This document shows positions 1-7,933 of a stretch of 25,682 bases of DNA, piece after piece (position 1 is the first letter of the stretch; every line of letters starts with the position of its first letter). Source of the DNA: Mesolinea sp964536465 (GTDB taxonomy: Bacteria > Chloroflexota > Anaerolineae > Anaerolineales > Anaerolineaceae); the NCBI GenBank assembly GCA_964536465.1, contig CAZHXQ010000021.1, positions 1-25,682 of the forward strand, written 5' to 3'. Below the pieces are notes generated by a model. It worked only from the letters and a program-made list of their open reading frames with translations. It made no database searches and was not told the DNA's origin. The position numbers and the translations under genes were made by a program.

Positions 1-229
1 AGGCAGCCAATTCCGCCGCTTCAGCAGAGGGCTTTACGGTGGTCAGGTTGACCAACCGCCCCTCTGCTTTGGAAACAATTTTTTGCGCCAGGACGATGAC
101 ATCACCATTTTCAAAAATCAAATCGCTGCCCAGAACTGCCTGAAAAATTATTTCGGCAAGGTCATCGCCTTCTTGAATCGGAGGAATACCAGCTACAGCG
201 CTGAGGGTTAAACTTCTGGATGCGGTCAT
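1..229 (-). CDS. cofE: Coenzyme F420-0:L-glutamate ligase (CofE/FbiB-type), N-terminal part only
   Basis: Only the first 76 codons are inside the window; the gene runs off the left edge. CofE adds glutamates to F420-0 in a GTP-dependent reaction to make the poly-glutamylated deazaflavin cofactor F420 in the cytoplasm. The visible N-terminus carries family hallmarks: an IPPIQEGDDLAEII segment near residues 15-28, then GDVIVLAQKIVSKAEGR near residues 43-59 and a PSAEAAELA stretch. The start codon overlaps the stop of the upstream F420:NADPH oxidoreductase as ATGA, so the two are probably translationally coupled. That pairing of two F420 genes supports both calls. Whether a C-terminal FbiB-like domain follows cannot be seen. 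Confidence 0.85.
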   Translation of the reverse strand, partial: MTASRSLTLSAVAGIPPIQEGDDLAEIIFQAVLGSDLIFENGDVIVLAQKIVSKAEGRLVNLTTVKPSAEAAELAA

Positions 230-885
230 TCGATTCCAGTTATACGAATCCCCGACGAGTGTACTTTATATTTCATATTCAGACCGATCAGGATCGACGT
301 AAGCCCTTCCACAACCACCGTATTCTCAATCACGCCGGCATCCCAGGCTTTTAATCCGATGTCCTGCGCCAGACCAATTACAATCTGACGTGATTCCTTG
401 TTTCCTCCGGCAACCAGCACATCACAATCAATCTCCTCGCCGGAGAGCAAGTGTTCAAAGGAAATCGTCTGGAAGGCATCCACAACCTGAACCTCAGGAC
501 CCAAAATGGCTTTTGCCTGCAGCGCAGCGCTGCCTTCTGGTGGCATTTGAACCTTGGTCACTTTTGGGGGTTGCAGGGGAACGCAGACGTCAATCAGCAA
601 TTTTCCCTGTAGTTCTTCTTTCAGCCCATCCAGTGTCGCGGCATGCGCGCTGAATGGAACGGTTATTACCGCAATATCACAGGCTCTGACCGCATCCTGG
701 TTGGTCATTCCAGCAATCTCGACCGGGTGATCACCGATTTTTTGTTTTAATTCATCAACTGCCTGCAGCGCTTTTTCTTGCTGGCGAGACCCAATGATCA
801 CTTTGTGACCCGCCAATGCCCAACGATAACCGAGCCCGCTGCCTTCTTTTCCTGTCCCACCGATAATTCCAAGCGTGTACTTCAT
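226..885 (-). CDS. npdG: NADPH-dependent F420 reductase / F420H2:NADP+ oxidoreductase
   Basis: 219 residues, the usual size for Fno/NpdG. The enzyme transfers hydride between F420 and NADP(H) in the cytoplasm. The N-terminus has the Rossmann dinucleotide loop GIIGGTGKEGSG (residues 6-17), followed by GSR at residues 32-34, the kind of motif that binds the 2'-phosphate of NADP. A VITVPFSAH segment and the C-terminal VVVEGLTSILIGLN match the family. The reading frame is open 27 codons further upstream. I chose the ATG at 885 because homology begins there and AAAGGAAA lies just before it, overlapping the stop of the upstream amidohydrolase (10 nt gap). It is the fourth gene of a five-gene minus-strand run. 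The remaining F420 biosynthesis genes are not in this window. Confidence 0.88.
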   Translation of the reverse strand: MKYTLGIIGGTGKEGSGLGYRWALAGHKVIIGSRQQEKALQAVDELKQKIGDHPVEIAGMTNQDAVRACDIAVITVPFSAHAATLDGLKEELQGKLLIDVCVPLQPPKVTKVQMPPEGSAALQAKAILGPEVQVVDAFQTISFEHLLSGEEIDCDVLVAGGNKESRQIVIGLAQDIGLKAWDAGVIENTVVVEGLTSILIGLNMKYKVHSSGIRITGIE

Positions 886-895
886 CTGATTTCCT

Positions 896-2236
896 TTACA
901 TTTCAGCGACACGCGCCCAGGTTTGAGCAGCGATTTCGCGCGATTTTTCAGCAACTTCTGCTTCATCCAGGAACAAGAGCCGGCGATCTTTCATCAGCAC
1001 TTTTCCGCCCGCCATCGTCATCGTGACCATGCCATCGCGAAAACCAAACAGAATATGCCATGGCAGATTACCGGCATTCATCGGGGTGATGGGATGATAG
1101 TCGACAAAGATAAGGTCTGCCGCGGCCCCTGGTTCGATCGTGCCTACGCGCAAACCGTCCCAAATTTGCGTGGCCAACCTTGAATTATTGCTAACAGCAA
1201 CCCTGATGACATCATAGCCGTTCATAGCCCTGGGATCGCCCTTATGATCTTTCTGCAGCAGGTAAGTGAAGAACCATTCCTGCCACATAGCATTGGAAAA
1301 GCCGTCGTTACCCAAGCACAAATTGACGCCGCTCTCCAACAGCCGCTCAACTTCTGCTACCCCAACCGCGTTGTTCATGTTAGAGCGCGGTTGGTGAGTC
1401 AGCCAGCTTTGACTCTTTGCCAGCAGCCCAATTTCGTTTTCAGAAAGGTGAATTCCGTGCGCCAGGATGCTGCGCTCGTTCAGAATGTATTCATCCCAGA
1501 ATCGTTCCACCACGCGTTTTCCATACTTTGCCAGCGAATCTTCCTGGTCAACGATCCCTTCTGCGGCATGTACATGAAACCCAACCCGGCTGTCATTTTC
1601 TTCAACGCAACGAGCCAGAGTTTCGTTAGAAACAGTCAGGCTGGCATGCAGGCCAAAATGTGCCTTGACCATAGGGTCGATCTCACCAGCCTGAACTCTG
1701 CTGATAAAGCGGCCATTCTCCCTGATCCCCGCTATGGCGCGTTCAGGGCCATCGCGGTCAGTCACCTCGTAACAAAGGGCTGAACGCAAACCAGATTGCC
1801 TGACAGCTTCGTAAACCACATCCAGCGATCCATCTATGAAATTTGGCGAAGCATGGTGGTCGATGATGGTGGTAGTGCCATATTTAATGGCATCGATAAG
1901 CAGGGTCAGAGCGGAATAACGCACGCCCTCTTCGTCCAGGGCTTTGTCCAGTTTCCACCACAAATTTTCCAGGATTTTGGAAAAATTGTCCGGTGGTTCA
2001 CCAGGAATTGCCATCCCCCGTGAATAGGCTCCGTAGAAATGGGTATGAGCGCAGATATTGCCGGGCATGACTAACTGGTCGTGCGCGTCCAGAATTTCTT
2101 CCTGCGGGAATTTCGCGGTCAACTGCCCTTCAGGCGCGATTTCCTGAATCAAACCATCCTGTACCAAAATTTCCTGCCCTTCCAAGATTTGGTTGGGCTG
2201 TGACCAGGTGATGATCTTTCCGTTTTTAATAATCAT
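896..2236 (-). CDS. ssnA: SsnA-like amidohydrolase (putative chlorohydrolase/aminohydrolase)
   Basis: 446 residues of the cytosolic metal-dependent amidohydrolase superfamily (TIM barrel). The metal-binding HTHFYGAYSRG lies near residues 65-75, IDHHASP near 124-130, HVHAAE near 221-226, the LAHGIHLS histidine near 257-264, QPRSNMNN near 281-288 and the LGNDGFS aspartate near 308-314. The combination of HTHFYG, NLWWKLDKALDE, IDHHASP and RSNMNN is what I recall for SsnA (known from E. coli) rather than guanine deaminase or TrzN-type enzymes. The physiological substrate of SsnA is unsettled; a role in purine or related heterocycle breakdown is often proposed. The start has AGGAG upstream. It sits 25 nt after the methylmalonyl-CoA epimerase and 10 nt before npdG, so it is likely cotranscribed with both. 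Confidence 0.75.
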   Translation of the reverse strand: MIIKNGKIITWSQPNQILEGQEILVQDGLIQEIAPEGQLTAKFPQEEILDAHDQLVMPGNICAHTHFYGAYSRGMAIPGEPPDNFSKILENLWWKLDKALDEEGVRYSALTLLIDAIKYGTTTIIDHHASPNFIDGSLDVVYEAVRQSGLRSALCYEVTDRDGPERAIAGIRENGRFISRVQAGEIDPMVKAHFGLHASLTVSNETLARCVEENDSRVGFHVHAAEGIVDQEDSLAKYGKRVVERFWDEYILNERSILAHGIHLSENEIGLLAKSQSWLTHQPRSNMNNAVGVAEVERLLESGVNLCLGNDGFSNAMWQEWFFTYLLQKDHKGDPRAMNGYDVIRVAVSNNSRLATQIWDGLRVGTIEPGAAADLIFVDYHPITPMNAGNLPWHILFGFRDGMVTMTMAGGKVLMKDRRLLFLDEAEVAEKSREIAAQTWARVAEM

Positions 2237-2261
2237 GTCGGCTCCTGAACCTGCGATTAGA

Positions 2262-2669
2262 TCAGTCAGTTAATTGGTACAATTCAACCAGGACACCATT
2301 GCCAGCTTTGGGATGGATGAACGCCATTTTTCGCCCAGGCAAAACTTCAGCCGTTTCGTTAATCAGGCGCACGCCTTTTTCTTTTAACTCTGCCAGTTTG
2401 GCGTCAATATCGTCGACCTCCATGCACAGGTGGTGCATGCCTTCGCCGCGTTTTTCGAGGTAGGCAGCCAACCCGGTCTCACTGCTGGTCGGTTGAACCA
2501 GCTCGATTTCGCTGTCACCCACGGGGAGAAAGGCAACCCTGGAATGCTGTGTCGGAACCACTTCGATATGGTCAAGCTTCAGCCCCAGGCTATCTTCCCA
2601 GAACTTAAGCGATTCTTCGATATCGCGAACGACAATGGCGACATGGTTGAGTTTGGTGATCTTTGCCAT
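2262..2669 (-). CDS. mce: Methylmalonyl-CoA epimerase
   Basis: 135 residues, one vicinal-oxygen-chelate fold and the normal family length. It interconverts (2R)- and (2S)-methylmalonyl-CoA, feeding the cobalamin-dependent mutase encoded immediately upstream. Likely metal ligands are H9 in NHVAIVV, one of the HH pair at residues 79-80 in GMHHLCMEVDDID, and E129 in VLVELYQ. A strong ribosome-binding site (AAAGGAG) overlaps the stop codon of the mutase gene, with 9 nt between the genes, so coupling is expected. The gene context makes epimerase much more likely than another VOC enzyme such as glyoxalase I. Together the two enzymes handle propionyl-CoA from odd-chain acids or branched amino acids, or run in reverse from succinyl-CoA. 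Confidence 0.93.
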   Translation of the reverse strand: MAKITKLNHVAIVVRDIEESLKFWEDSLGLKLDHIEVVPTQHSRVAFLPVGDSEIELVQPTSSETGLAAYLEKRGEGMHHLCMEVDDIDAKLAELKEKGVRLINETAEVLPGRKMAFIHPKAGNGVLVELYQLTD

Positions 2670-2678
2670 AGTTCTCCT

Positions 2679-4334
2679 TTAGATGGTGTTGGGGGCCACG
2701 TATTCACCCCAAACTTTTCTCAATCGTCCACAAATCTCACCCAAGGTGAGTTTATTTTCGACACACTCGATAATAATTGGCATCATATTAGCATCGCTCC
2801 CAGCCGTTTGCTCCAGTTTATCCAACAAATTTTCAACAACTTCCGGGTCACGCGACGCGCGCAGGGCAGCCAGCCGTTCGTGCTGATCTTGCTCGATGCG
2901 GGGGTCCATTTTCAGCGACTCAAGCGATATTTGTTCATCTACCTGGAACTTGTTGACACCAACAACAATGTCTTCACCGTTTTCTAGGTCGCGCTGCGCC
3001 TGGAAGGCAGCATCCTGAATTTCGTTTTGGATGTACCCGCTCTCAATTGCAGCAAGCGCCCCTCCCAGAGCGTCGATTTTACCGATGTATTCAGCGGCCT
3101 TCTGTTCAATTTCATCGGTCAGGTATTCCACCAGGTAAGAGCCGGCCAAGGGGTCAACCGAATCCGCCACACCAGTTTCATAGCCGATAATCTGCTGGGT
3201 ACGCAGTGCCACCTGGACTGATTTTTCAGTTGGCAGCCAGAGCGCCTCGTCCATGCTGTTGGTATGCAGCGATTGTGTGCCGCCAAAAACGGCTGCCAGT
3301 GCCTGCAGGGTCACCCTGACAACGTTGTTTTCCGGCTGTCTGGCGGTCAGTGTTGAGCCCGCGGTCTGGGTATGGAAGCGCAGCCGTTCCGACTTGCAGT
3401 TGGTGGTGCCGAAACGTTCGCGCATAATTTTGGCATATAGCCTCCGAGCTGCCCTGAATTTGGCTATCTCTTCCAGGAAGTTATTGTGAGAATTAAAGAA
3501 GAAAGATAACTGATCGGCAAATTTGTCCACATCCATGCCTGCCTGGATGGCGGCATCAATATAAGCGATGGCGTTTGCCAGCGTGAAAGCGACTTCCTGC
3601 ACAGCTGTGGAGCCAGCCTCGCGGATGTGGTAACCAGAAATGCTGATGGAGTTCCAGTTTGGCACTTCCTGCTGGCAGTATTGGAAGGTATCCGTGATCA
3701 GGCGCATGCTGCTCTTAGGTGGGAAGATGTAAGTCCCACGGGCGATGTATTCCTTGAGGATGTCATTCTGTATCGTTCCGCGTAGCGCGGTAGAAGACAC
3801 ACCCTGTTTTTTGGCGACGGCAACGTACATCGCAAGAAGCACTGCGGCAGGCGCGTTGATGGTCATACTGGTAGAAACTTTGTCCAGCGGGATATCCTTG
3901 AAAAGGGTCTCCATATCTTCAATGGACGAGATCGAAACGCCCACTTTTCCAACCTCCCCCAGAGCGATCGGGTCATCCGCGTCGTAACCAATTTGGGTGG
4001 GCAGGTCGAAAGCCACGCTCAGACCGGTTTGGCCTTGCTCGAGCAGAAAACGGTAGCGTTGGTTGGATTCTTCCGCGCTGGAAAACCCGGCATACTGGCG
4101 CATGGTCCAGAGTCGGCCGCGATACATGGTCGGTTGTACGCCCCTGGTGTAAGGGTACTCACCCGGAAGACCGAGCTGTTCGAACTGTTGTGGGTTGATT
4201 TGCTCGGGCGGGACAACCGCTGGGATGGGTATGTTAGAGGATGTTTTAAACTGTTCTTTTCTTTCAGGGAAACGCTTGATGGCGGGGTTGTAAACTCTTT
4301 CTTGCCAGTTTTCAAATTCTGTCTTGTCTGTCAT
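2679..4334 (-). CDS. mcmA1: Methylmalonyl-CoA mutase, large (substrate-binding) subunit
   Basis: 551 residues, covering only the acyl-CoA-binding TIM barrel. The C-terminal cobalamin-binding domain (DxHxxG) of one-piece mutases is absent, so a separate B12-binding subunit must be encoded elsewhere. It isomerises (R)-methylmalonyl-CoA and succinyl-CoA. Conserved segments include YPYTRGVQPTMYRGR (60-74), WTMRQYAGF (76-84), GTIQNDILKEY (186-196), SGYHIREAG (233-241, catalytic-type His236) and FGGTQSLHTNSMDEA. Tyr81 (RQYAGF) and Arg199 (ARGTYIFPP) match methylmalonyl-CoA mutase; isobutyryl-CoA mutases have Phe and Gln there. The open frame extends 11 codons upstream, but I chose the ATG at 4334 because GAGGAGAGGT precedes it. 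It is the first gene of the minus-strand run. Confidence 0.93.
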   Translation of the reverse strand: MTDKTEFENWQERVYNPAIKRFPERKEQFKTSSNIPIPAVVPPEQINPQQFEQLGLPGEYPYTRGVQPTMYRGRLWTMRQYAGFSSAEESNQRYRFLLEQGQTGLSVAFDLPTQIGYDADDPIALGEVGKVGVSISSIEDMETLFKDIPLDKVSTSMTINAPAAVLLAMYVAVAKKQGVSSTALRGTIQNDILKEYIARGTYIFPPKSSMRLITDTFQYCQQEVPNWNSISISGYHIREAGSTAVQEVAFTLANAIAYIDAAIQAGMDVDKFADQLSFFFNSHNNFLEEIAKFRAARRLYAKIMRERFGTTNCKSERLRFHTQTAGSTLTARQPENNVVRVTLQALAAVFGGTQSLHTNSMDEALWLPTEKSVQVALRTQQIIGYETGVADSVDPLAGSYLVEYLTDEIEQKAAEYIGKIDALGGALAAIESGYIQNEIQDAAFQAQRDLENGEDIVVGVNKFQVDEQISLESLKMDPRIEQDQHERLAALRASRDPEVVENLLDKLEQTAGSDANMMPIIIECVENKLTLGEICGRLRKVWGEYVAPNTI

Positions 4335-4371
4335 ACCTCTCCTCAATAATCGGTGCTTGGTTAACATGTAA

Positions 4372-4377
4372 ATTATA
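4372..4377 (-). promoter_or_regulatory. Candidate -10 box of the mcmA1-led operon
   Basis: On the minus strand this is a perfect TATAAT, which would start transcription near 4365 and give a leader of about 30 nt ending in the GAGGAGAGGT ribosome-binding site. No convincing TTGACA-like -35 box stands 16-18 nt upstream. Confidence 0.45.
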
Positions 4378-4631
4378 CCTGATTGAGCATCAAACCGCTG
4401 AAAATGAGACCTTGGTGATCAATATCTGGGTTTCACGTTTCGCAGGTCGATAATAATGATCATCGGTGCGTGAGCTGATCGAGAGACGGTCGCAGCATTT
4501 CGCGGCCGGTAGAAACGGTTGAAATCGGAGGCGATTCCCCCTTGCGGTTTCGTGTTCTATGGTAATATTGTTCGGCTTGGATGTTGTACCCTTCATCCAG
4601 CAAAACACACTTAGCACAGAAAGGGCTAGAA
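4378..4631. other. Divergent intergenic region between the mcmA1 operon and rplI
   Basis: About 250 bp with no credible gene: the open frames here lack family resemblance and have poor start contexts. It must hold the rplI promoter. A weak candidate is TTGCGG at 4542-4547 with TAATAT at 4563-4568, but the spacing (15) and match are poor. No tRNA fold, terminator or conserved riboswitch was recognised. Confidence 0.35.
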
Positions 4632-5183
4632 ATGAAAGTATTGTTAATCAAGGACGTTTATAAATTAGGTCGTGCGGGCGATATTAAAAAAGTTGCCAAT
4701 GGCTACGGCCGCAACTATCTCATCCCCCAGGGTTTTGCCATTCCCGCTACGGATAAATCAGCCAAAGTTTCCGAAATGATCGCCAAGAAGGCGACCGAGC
4801 GCCGCGCTATCCTCAACGAGGAACTGAAAAGCGTCGCGGATGTACTGGCTGTACTGGAGCTCTTCTTCCCGGTCAAGGCTGGTGAAACCGGAAAACTCTA
4901 TGGTTCTGTCTCTGCGCAGAGCATTATCGATCGAATTAAAGAAGAAAAAGGCATCGAAATCGACCGCCAGCAACTGGTTACCGAGCCAATCCGCAAGCTG
5001 GGTGAATATATCATCCCCGTCAGCCTTACGCTCGACCTGGTTCCAGAAATTCGGGTTATCGTCCACAGGGAAGGCGAAGTCTACACACCACCAGTTGAAG
5101 AAGTATTCGTTGAGATCGAGGAGTATGAAATGAGCGAAGAGCTCGAAACCGAATCCAGCGAATTTGAAGAAACTGCGGAATAA
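4632..5183 (+). CDS. rplI: 50S ribosomal protein L9 with extended acidic tail
   Basis: 183 residues; most L9 proteins are near 148. L9 binds 23S rRNA domain V near the base of the L1 stalk and helps maintain reading frame. The N-terminal RNA-binding domain is unmistakable: MKVLLIKDVYKLGRAGDIKK followed by VANGYGRNYLIPQGFA (residues 22-37). A long connecting helix and the C-terminal domain (GKLYGSVSAQSI near 97-108) follow. The final 30 or so residues are a Glu-rich tail not found in typical L9. The frame extends 17 codons upstream, but homology and the AAAGGG site at 4619-4624 fix the start at 4632. It is followed by a strong terminator and seems to be transcribed alone, away from rpsF, ssb and rpsR, its neighbours in many bacteria. 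Confidence 0.96.
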   Translation: MKVLLIKDVYKLGRAGDIKKVANGYGRNYLIPQGFAIPATDKSAKVSEMIAKKATERRAILNEELKSVADVLAVLELFFPVKAGETGKLYGSVSAQSIIDRIKEEKGIEIDRQQLVTEPIRKLGEYIIPVSLTLDLVPEIRVIVHREGEVYTPPVEEVFVEIEEYEMSEELETESSEFEETAE

Positions 5184-5206
5184 TCTTTTCAAGCAAAAAG
5201 GGTAGC

Positions 5207-5240
5207 AGCCTGCTGAGTTAAACCAGCAGGCTTATTTTTT
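5207..5240 (+). terminator. Rho-independent terminator of rplI
   Basis: Perfect 9-bp stem AGCCTGCTG / CAGCAGGCT (5207-5215 with 5224-5232), an 8-nt loop, then TATTTTTT ending at 5240. It lies 24 nt after the rplI stop codon. Confidence 0.92.
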
Positions 5241-5242
5241 GT

Positions 5243-5248
5243 TAGAAT
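5243..5248 (+). promoter_or_regulatory. Candidate -10 box for the rodZ-rimO unit (possibly leaderless)
   Basis: TAGAAT ends 8 nt before the ATG at 5257, which would place the transcription start at or next to the start codon. There is no Shine-Dalgarno sequence before this ATG, which fits a leaderless transcript. No good -35 box is visible; the region upstream is the rplI terminator. Confidence 0.4.
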
Positions 5249-5256
5249 CATCCATC

Positions 5257-6516
5257 ATGACATATTCAGGTTCCGATCTCAAGAAAATCCGGCAGGAACG
5301 CAATATTTCGCTGGAACAGGTGGCTTCAGCCACGCGTATTCGCCTGGCCATACTGCAAGACCTGGAGGATGAAGAGTATTCTGAGCTCAGCTCAAGCACG
5401 CAGACCAGAGGGTTTTTGAGGCTGTACGCCGACTTTTTGGGTTTGGAAGAAGACCCAGAAGCGGAGGCGGCAGTTGCGATACCAGCCCCTCAGGGGCCTA
5501 CCGATTTGCCTGAACCGGCTGAACTACCCTCCGGCAATATCGAAAAAAAGATCGCTGAAGAAGCCGCGCCTTCACCAAAAAAAACTCCCTCCATGCAAGA
5601 GGCAGCTCTGCCAGAGCAACCAGCCGGGGTGTCAAAGATTGATGAGCGGTCGGAGTGGGCTGAGGATTTGATGTCTATCGGAAGGGAATTGGCTGCCCGT
5701 CGGCGTTACCTCAACGTAACCTGGGAAGTGATTGAGGATGAAACGCACATCCCCGCAGACCAGCTGCGTGGCATCGAAAGAGGCGACCTGGAGGCCTTCA
5801 GCACGCCGATGCAGTTCAGAGGTCACCTGCAGGCTTACGCGCGCTTTCTCAACCTGGACGTCGCAGGTATTATGATTCGTTACGCAGACGCGATTCAAAA
5901 ACGCCGTACAGAGAAATCCAGCAGCAAAAAAACTGTCTTACGACCAATCAAGGTTTTACCGCCATTTTTGGTCAACCTGAAGCGCTTTTTCACGCTCGAT
6001 TTGTTCTTTGGCACGTTGATGATCGTCGGAATCGTAGGGTTCCTCATTTGGGGGATCTCACGTATGACCTTCCTGCAAAATGACCCTGAGCCCACCGGCA
6101 CACTACCAGCTTTCGCGGAGATTTTGCTTTCCGAACCAACCGAAATCGATACTCCAATTGAAGCAACAGGTGAGGAAGAAGCTGTCCAGATGATACCGAC
6201 CTCGACTCCGTTCTATATCGCTTCCGAAACCGAATCGAACCTCGAAATTGTCCTGCTCATTCGCCAAAACACCTGGATGAGGGTGACATCCGACGGCGAG
6301 GTGCTCTTTCAGGGGCGGCAATCTGCCGGCAATGTGCTCACCTATACTGGTGAAGAACAAATCGAACTGGAAACTGGCAATGTCGCCGCCATTGAAATCA
6401 TTTTCAACCAGCAGACACTTGAGCCGATCTCTAATGTAATTGGCACTCCCGCGAGGCTGCTGTTCAGCGCTGAAGGCATGGCTGAATTGCCCATTGTAGA
6501 TCCTCCGGAAGAATAA
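5257..6516 (+). CDS. RodZ-like transmembrane protein with two HTH_25 domains
   Basis: 419 residues. RodZ proteins link the MreB cytoskeleton to the membrane in cell-shape control; those links are family knowledge, and the role here is inferred. A Cro/CI-type HTH_25 domain fills residues 6-65 (GSDLKKIRQERNISLEQVA, ending FLRLYADFLGL). A Pro/Ala/Glu-rich linker follows at 66-130. A second domain of the same kind fills 134-212 (IGRELAARRRYLNVTWEVIE, then FRGHLQAYARFLNLD). One transmembrane helix is at 249-268. An extracytoplasmic beta-rich domain at about 328-405 resembles the RodZ C-terminal domain (DUF4115). Two HTH copies are unusual. The ATG at 5257 is preferred over an upstream TTG because family homology starts there. 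It is followed after 23 nt by rimO, a pairing common in Gram-positive-type genomes. Confidence 0.75.
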   Translation: MTYSGSDLKKIRQERNISLEQVASATRIRLAILQDLEDEEYSELSSSTQTRGFLRLYADFLGLEEDPEAEAAVAIPAPQGPTDLPEPAELPSGNIEKKIAEEAAPSPKKTPSMQEAALPEQPAGVSKIDERSEWAEDLMSIGRELAARRRYLNVTWEVIEDETHIPADQLRGIERGDLEAFSTPMQFRGHLQAYARFLNLDVAGIMIRYADAIQKRRTEKSSSKKTVLRPIKVLPPFLVNLKRFFTLDLFFGTLMIVGIVGFLIWGISRMTFLQNDPEPTGTLPAFAEILLSEPTEIDTPIEATGEEEAVQMIPTSTPFYIASETESNLEIVLLIRQNTWMRVTSDGEVLFQGRQSAGNVLTYTGEEQIELETGNVAAIEIIFNQQTLEPISNVIGTPARLLFSAEGMAELPIVDPPEE

Positions 6517-6539
6517 CAGCCAGACAGGAATAAAAAAAC

Positions 6540-7874
6540 ATGAAGAAAAACAGTTTCCATCTCGTCAGCCTGGGTTGCGCGAAAAACCTGGTTGATTCCA
6601 ATGTCATGGCGCAATTGCTGGAAGCAGAAGGGTTAACCTACACAGACTCGCCCGCTCAGGCTGAATACATCCTGGTCAATACCTGCGGCTTTATTCACGA
6701 TGCCCGCCAGGAATCGCAGGACTCGCTCTGGGAATTGGCGCAAACCAAGAAGTCCCGACAAAAGCTGATTGTGACCGGCTGTCTGGCCGAAAGATGGCGG
6801 GAGAAGCTGCTCAACCAGCACCCGGGCGTAGATGGGCTGATTGGTACCCGCCGTCTAGCGGACATCATCCCCCTGGTTCGCCAACTTGGGGTGGAAGGCG
6901 AGGTAACCCGCTATCAGGACTATCCCGTTCTGCAGTACGAGCCAGACGCCTCCTACACCGCTATTCAGGGTGGCAGCAGCTATTTGAAAATTGGTGATGG
7001 CTGCCACCGCTCATGCGCCTTTTGCGCGATCCCAGGCATCAAGGGCAGCCTGGTAAGCCGTCCGATGATCGACATCATTCGTGACGCCCAATTCCTGCAG
7101 GAAGTGGGTGTAAAAGAGATCAACCTGATCGCGCAGGATGTGACTGCCTACGGCGCGGATCGGGGTGAGACAAACGGTTTGACCAAACTCTTACGTAAGG
7201 TTTTGCCGGAAATCCCCGCTGTCCCCTGGCTCCGCCTGCTTTATACTTACCCTGGAATGATTTCAGATGACCTGATCGACTTGATGGCCAGTTCCCGCCA
7301 GCTCTTACCCTACCTCGATATTCCGTTACAACACACCAGCCCGGAGGTACTAAAAAGCATGCGGCGTCCCTCTGATATCGATTGGGTTAGAAGAACCATC
7401 AAAACCATGCGCGAACGCATCCCCGATCTGGTGGTCCGGACGACCTTTATCGTCGGCTTTCCTACCGAGACGGAAGAGAATTTCCAGGAATTATACAGTT
7501 TTGTCGAGGAAATCGGGTTCGACCACATGGGCGTGTTTACCTATTCTCCCGAGGTTGGCACCTTTGCGGAAAGCATGGGAGATCCTGTCAGCCAGGATAC
7601 AAAACAAGCCCGCCGTGAGGCTTTGATGGAATTACAGTCGCGATCCGCTTTGGAAAAGAAGCAGGACCTTGTTGGCAAAACGTTTGATATCCTGGTTGAA
7701 GGAGTCGACCAGCAGCAAAAGGTGATCATAGGCCGTACTTATCGCGACGCACCTGAAATCGACGGACTGGTGGTTGCCACTGGGCTCGCTTCGATCGGCG
7801 AAATGATTCCGGTGAAAATTGAGTCGGCAGGTCCATACGATTTGTTTGGTCTAAGTGTTCATCCAAGAAAATAA
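6540..7874 (+). CDS. rimO: Ribosomal protein S12 methylthiotransferase RimO
   Basis: 444 residues, normal for RimO. This radical-SAM enzyme adds a methylthio group to the conserved aspartate (Asp88/89) of ribosomal protein S12, near the decoding centre. The N-terminal UPF0004 domain supplies cluster cysteines C13 (SLGCAKNLVDS), C49 (NTCGFI) and C81 (TGCLAE). The radical-SAM triad CxxxCxxC is C155, C159 and C162 (GDGCHRSCAFCAIPGIKG). A TRAM domain covers the C-terminal region from about residue 375. SLGCAKNLVDS and the IPGIKG motif distinguish it from MiaB (tRNA ms2i6A). It is the second gene after the RodZ-like gene and ends convergently with murJ. No clear terminator was seen in the 59 bp between them. 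Confidence 0.95.
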   Translation: MKKNSFHLVSLGCAKNLVDSNVMAQLLEAEGLTYTDSPAQAEYILVNTCGFIHDARQESQDSLWELAQTKKSRQKLIVTGCLAERWREKLLNQHPGVDGLIGTRRLADIIPLVRQLGVEGEVTRYQDYPVLQYEPDASYTAIQGGSSYLKIGDGCHRSCAFCAIPGIKGSLVSRPMIDIIRDAQFLQEVGVKEINLIAQDVTAYGADRGETNGLTKLLRKVLPEIPAVPWLRLLYTYPGMISDDLIDLMASSRQLLPYLDIPLQHTSPEVLKSMRRPSDIDWVRRTIKTMRERIPDLVVRTTFIVGFPTETEENFQELYSFVEEIGFDHMGVFTYSPEVGTFAESMGDPVSQDTKQARREALMELQSRSALEKKQDLVGKTFDILVEGVDQQQKVIIGRTYRDAPEIDGLVVATGLASIGEMIPVKIESAGPYDLFGLSVHPRK

Positions 7875-7933
7875 AAGGACGATCAATTCTCTATATCTTT
7901 CCTGGAATGCTTGAATTTAGCCCGCCGCCCAGA

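Noticed and set aside
2679..4334. Isobutyryl-CoA mutase large subunit (IcmA) as identity of the mutase
   Set aside because: The two specificity positions are Tyr81 and Arg199 as in methylmalonyl-CoA mutase, and the epimerase gene is directly downstream.
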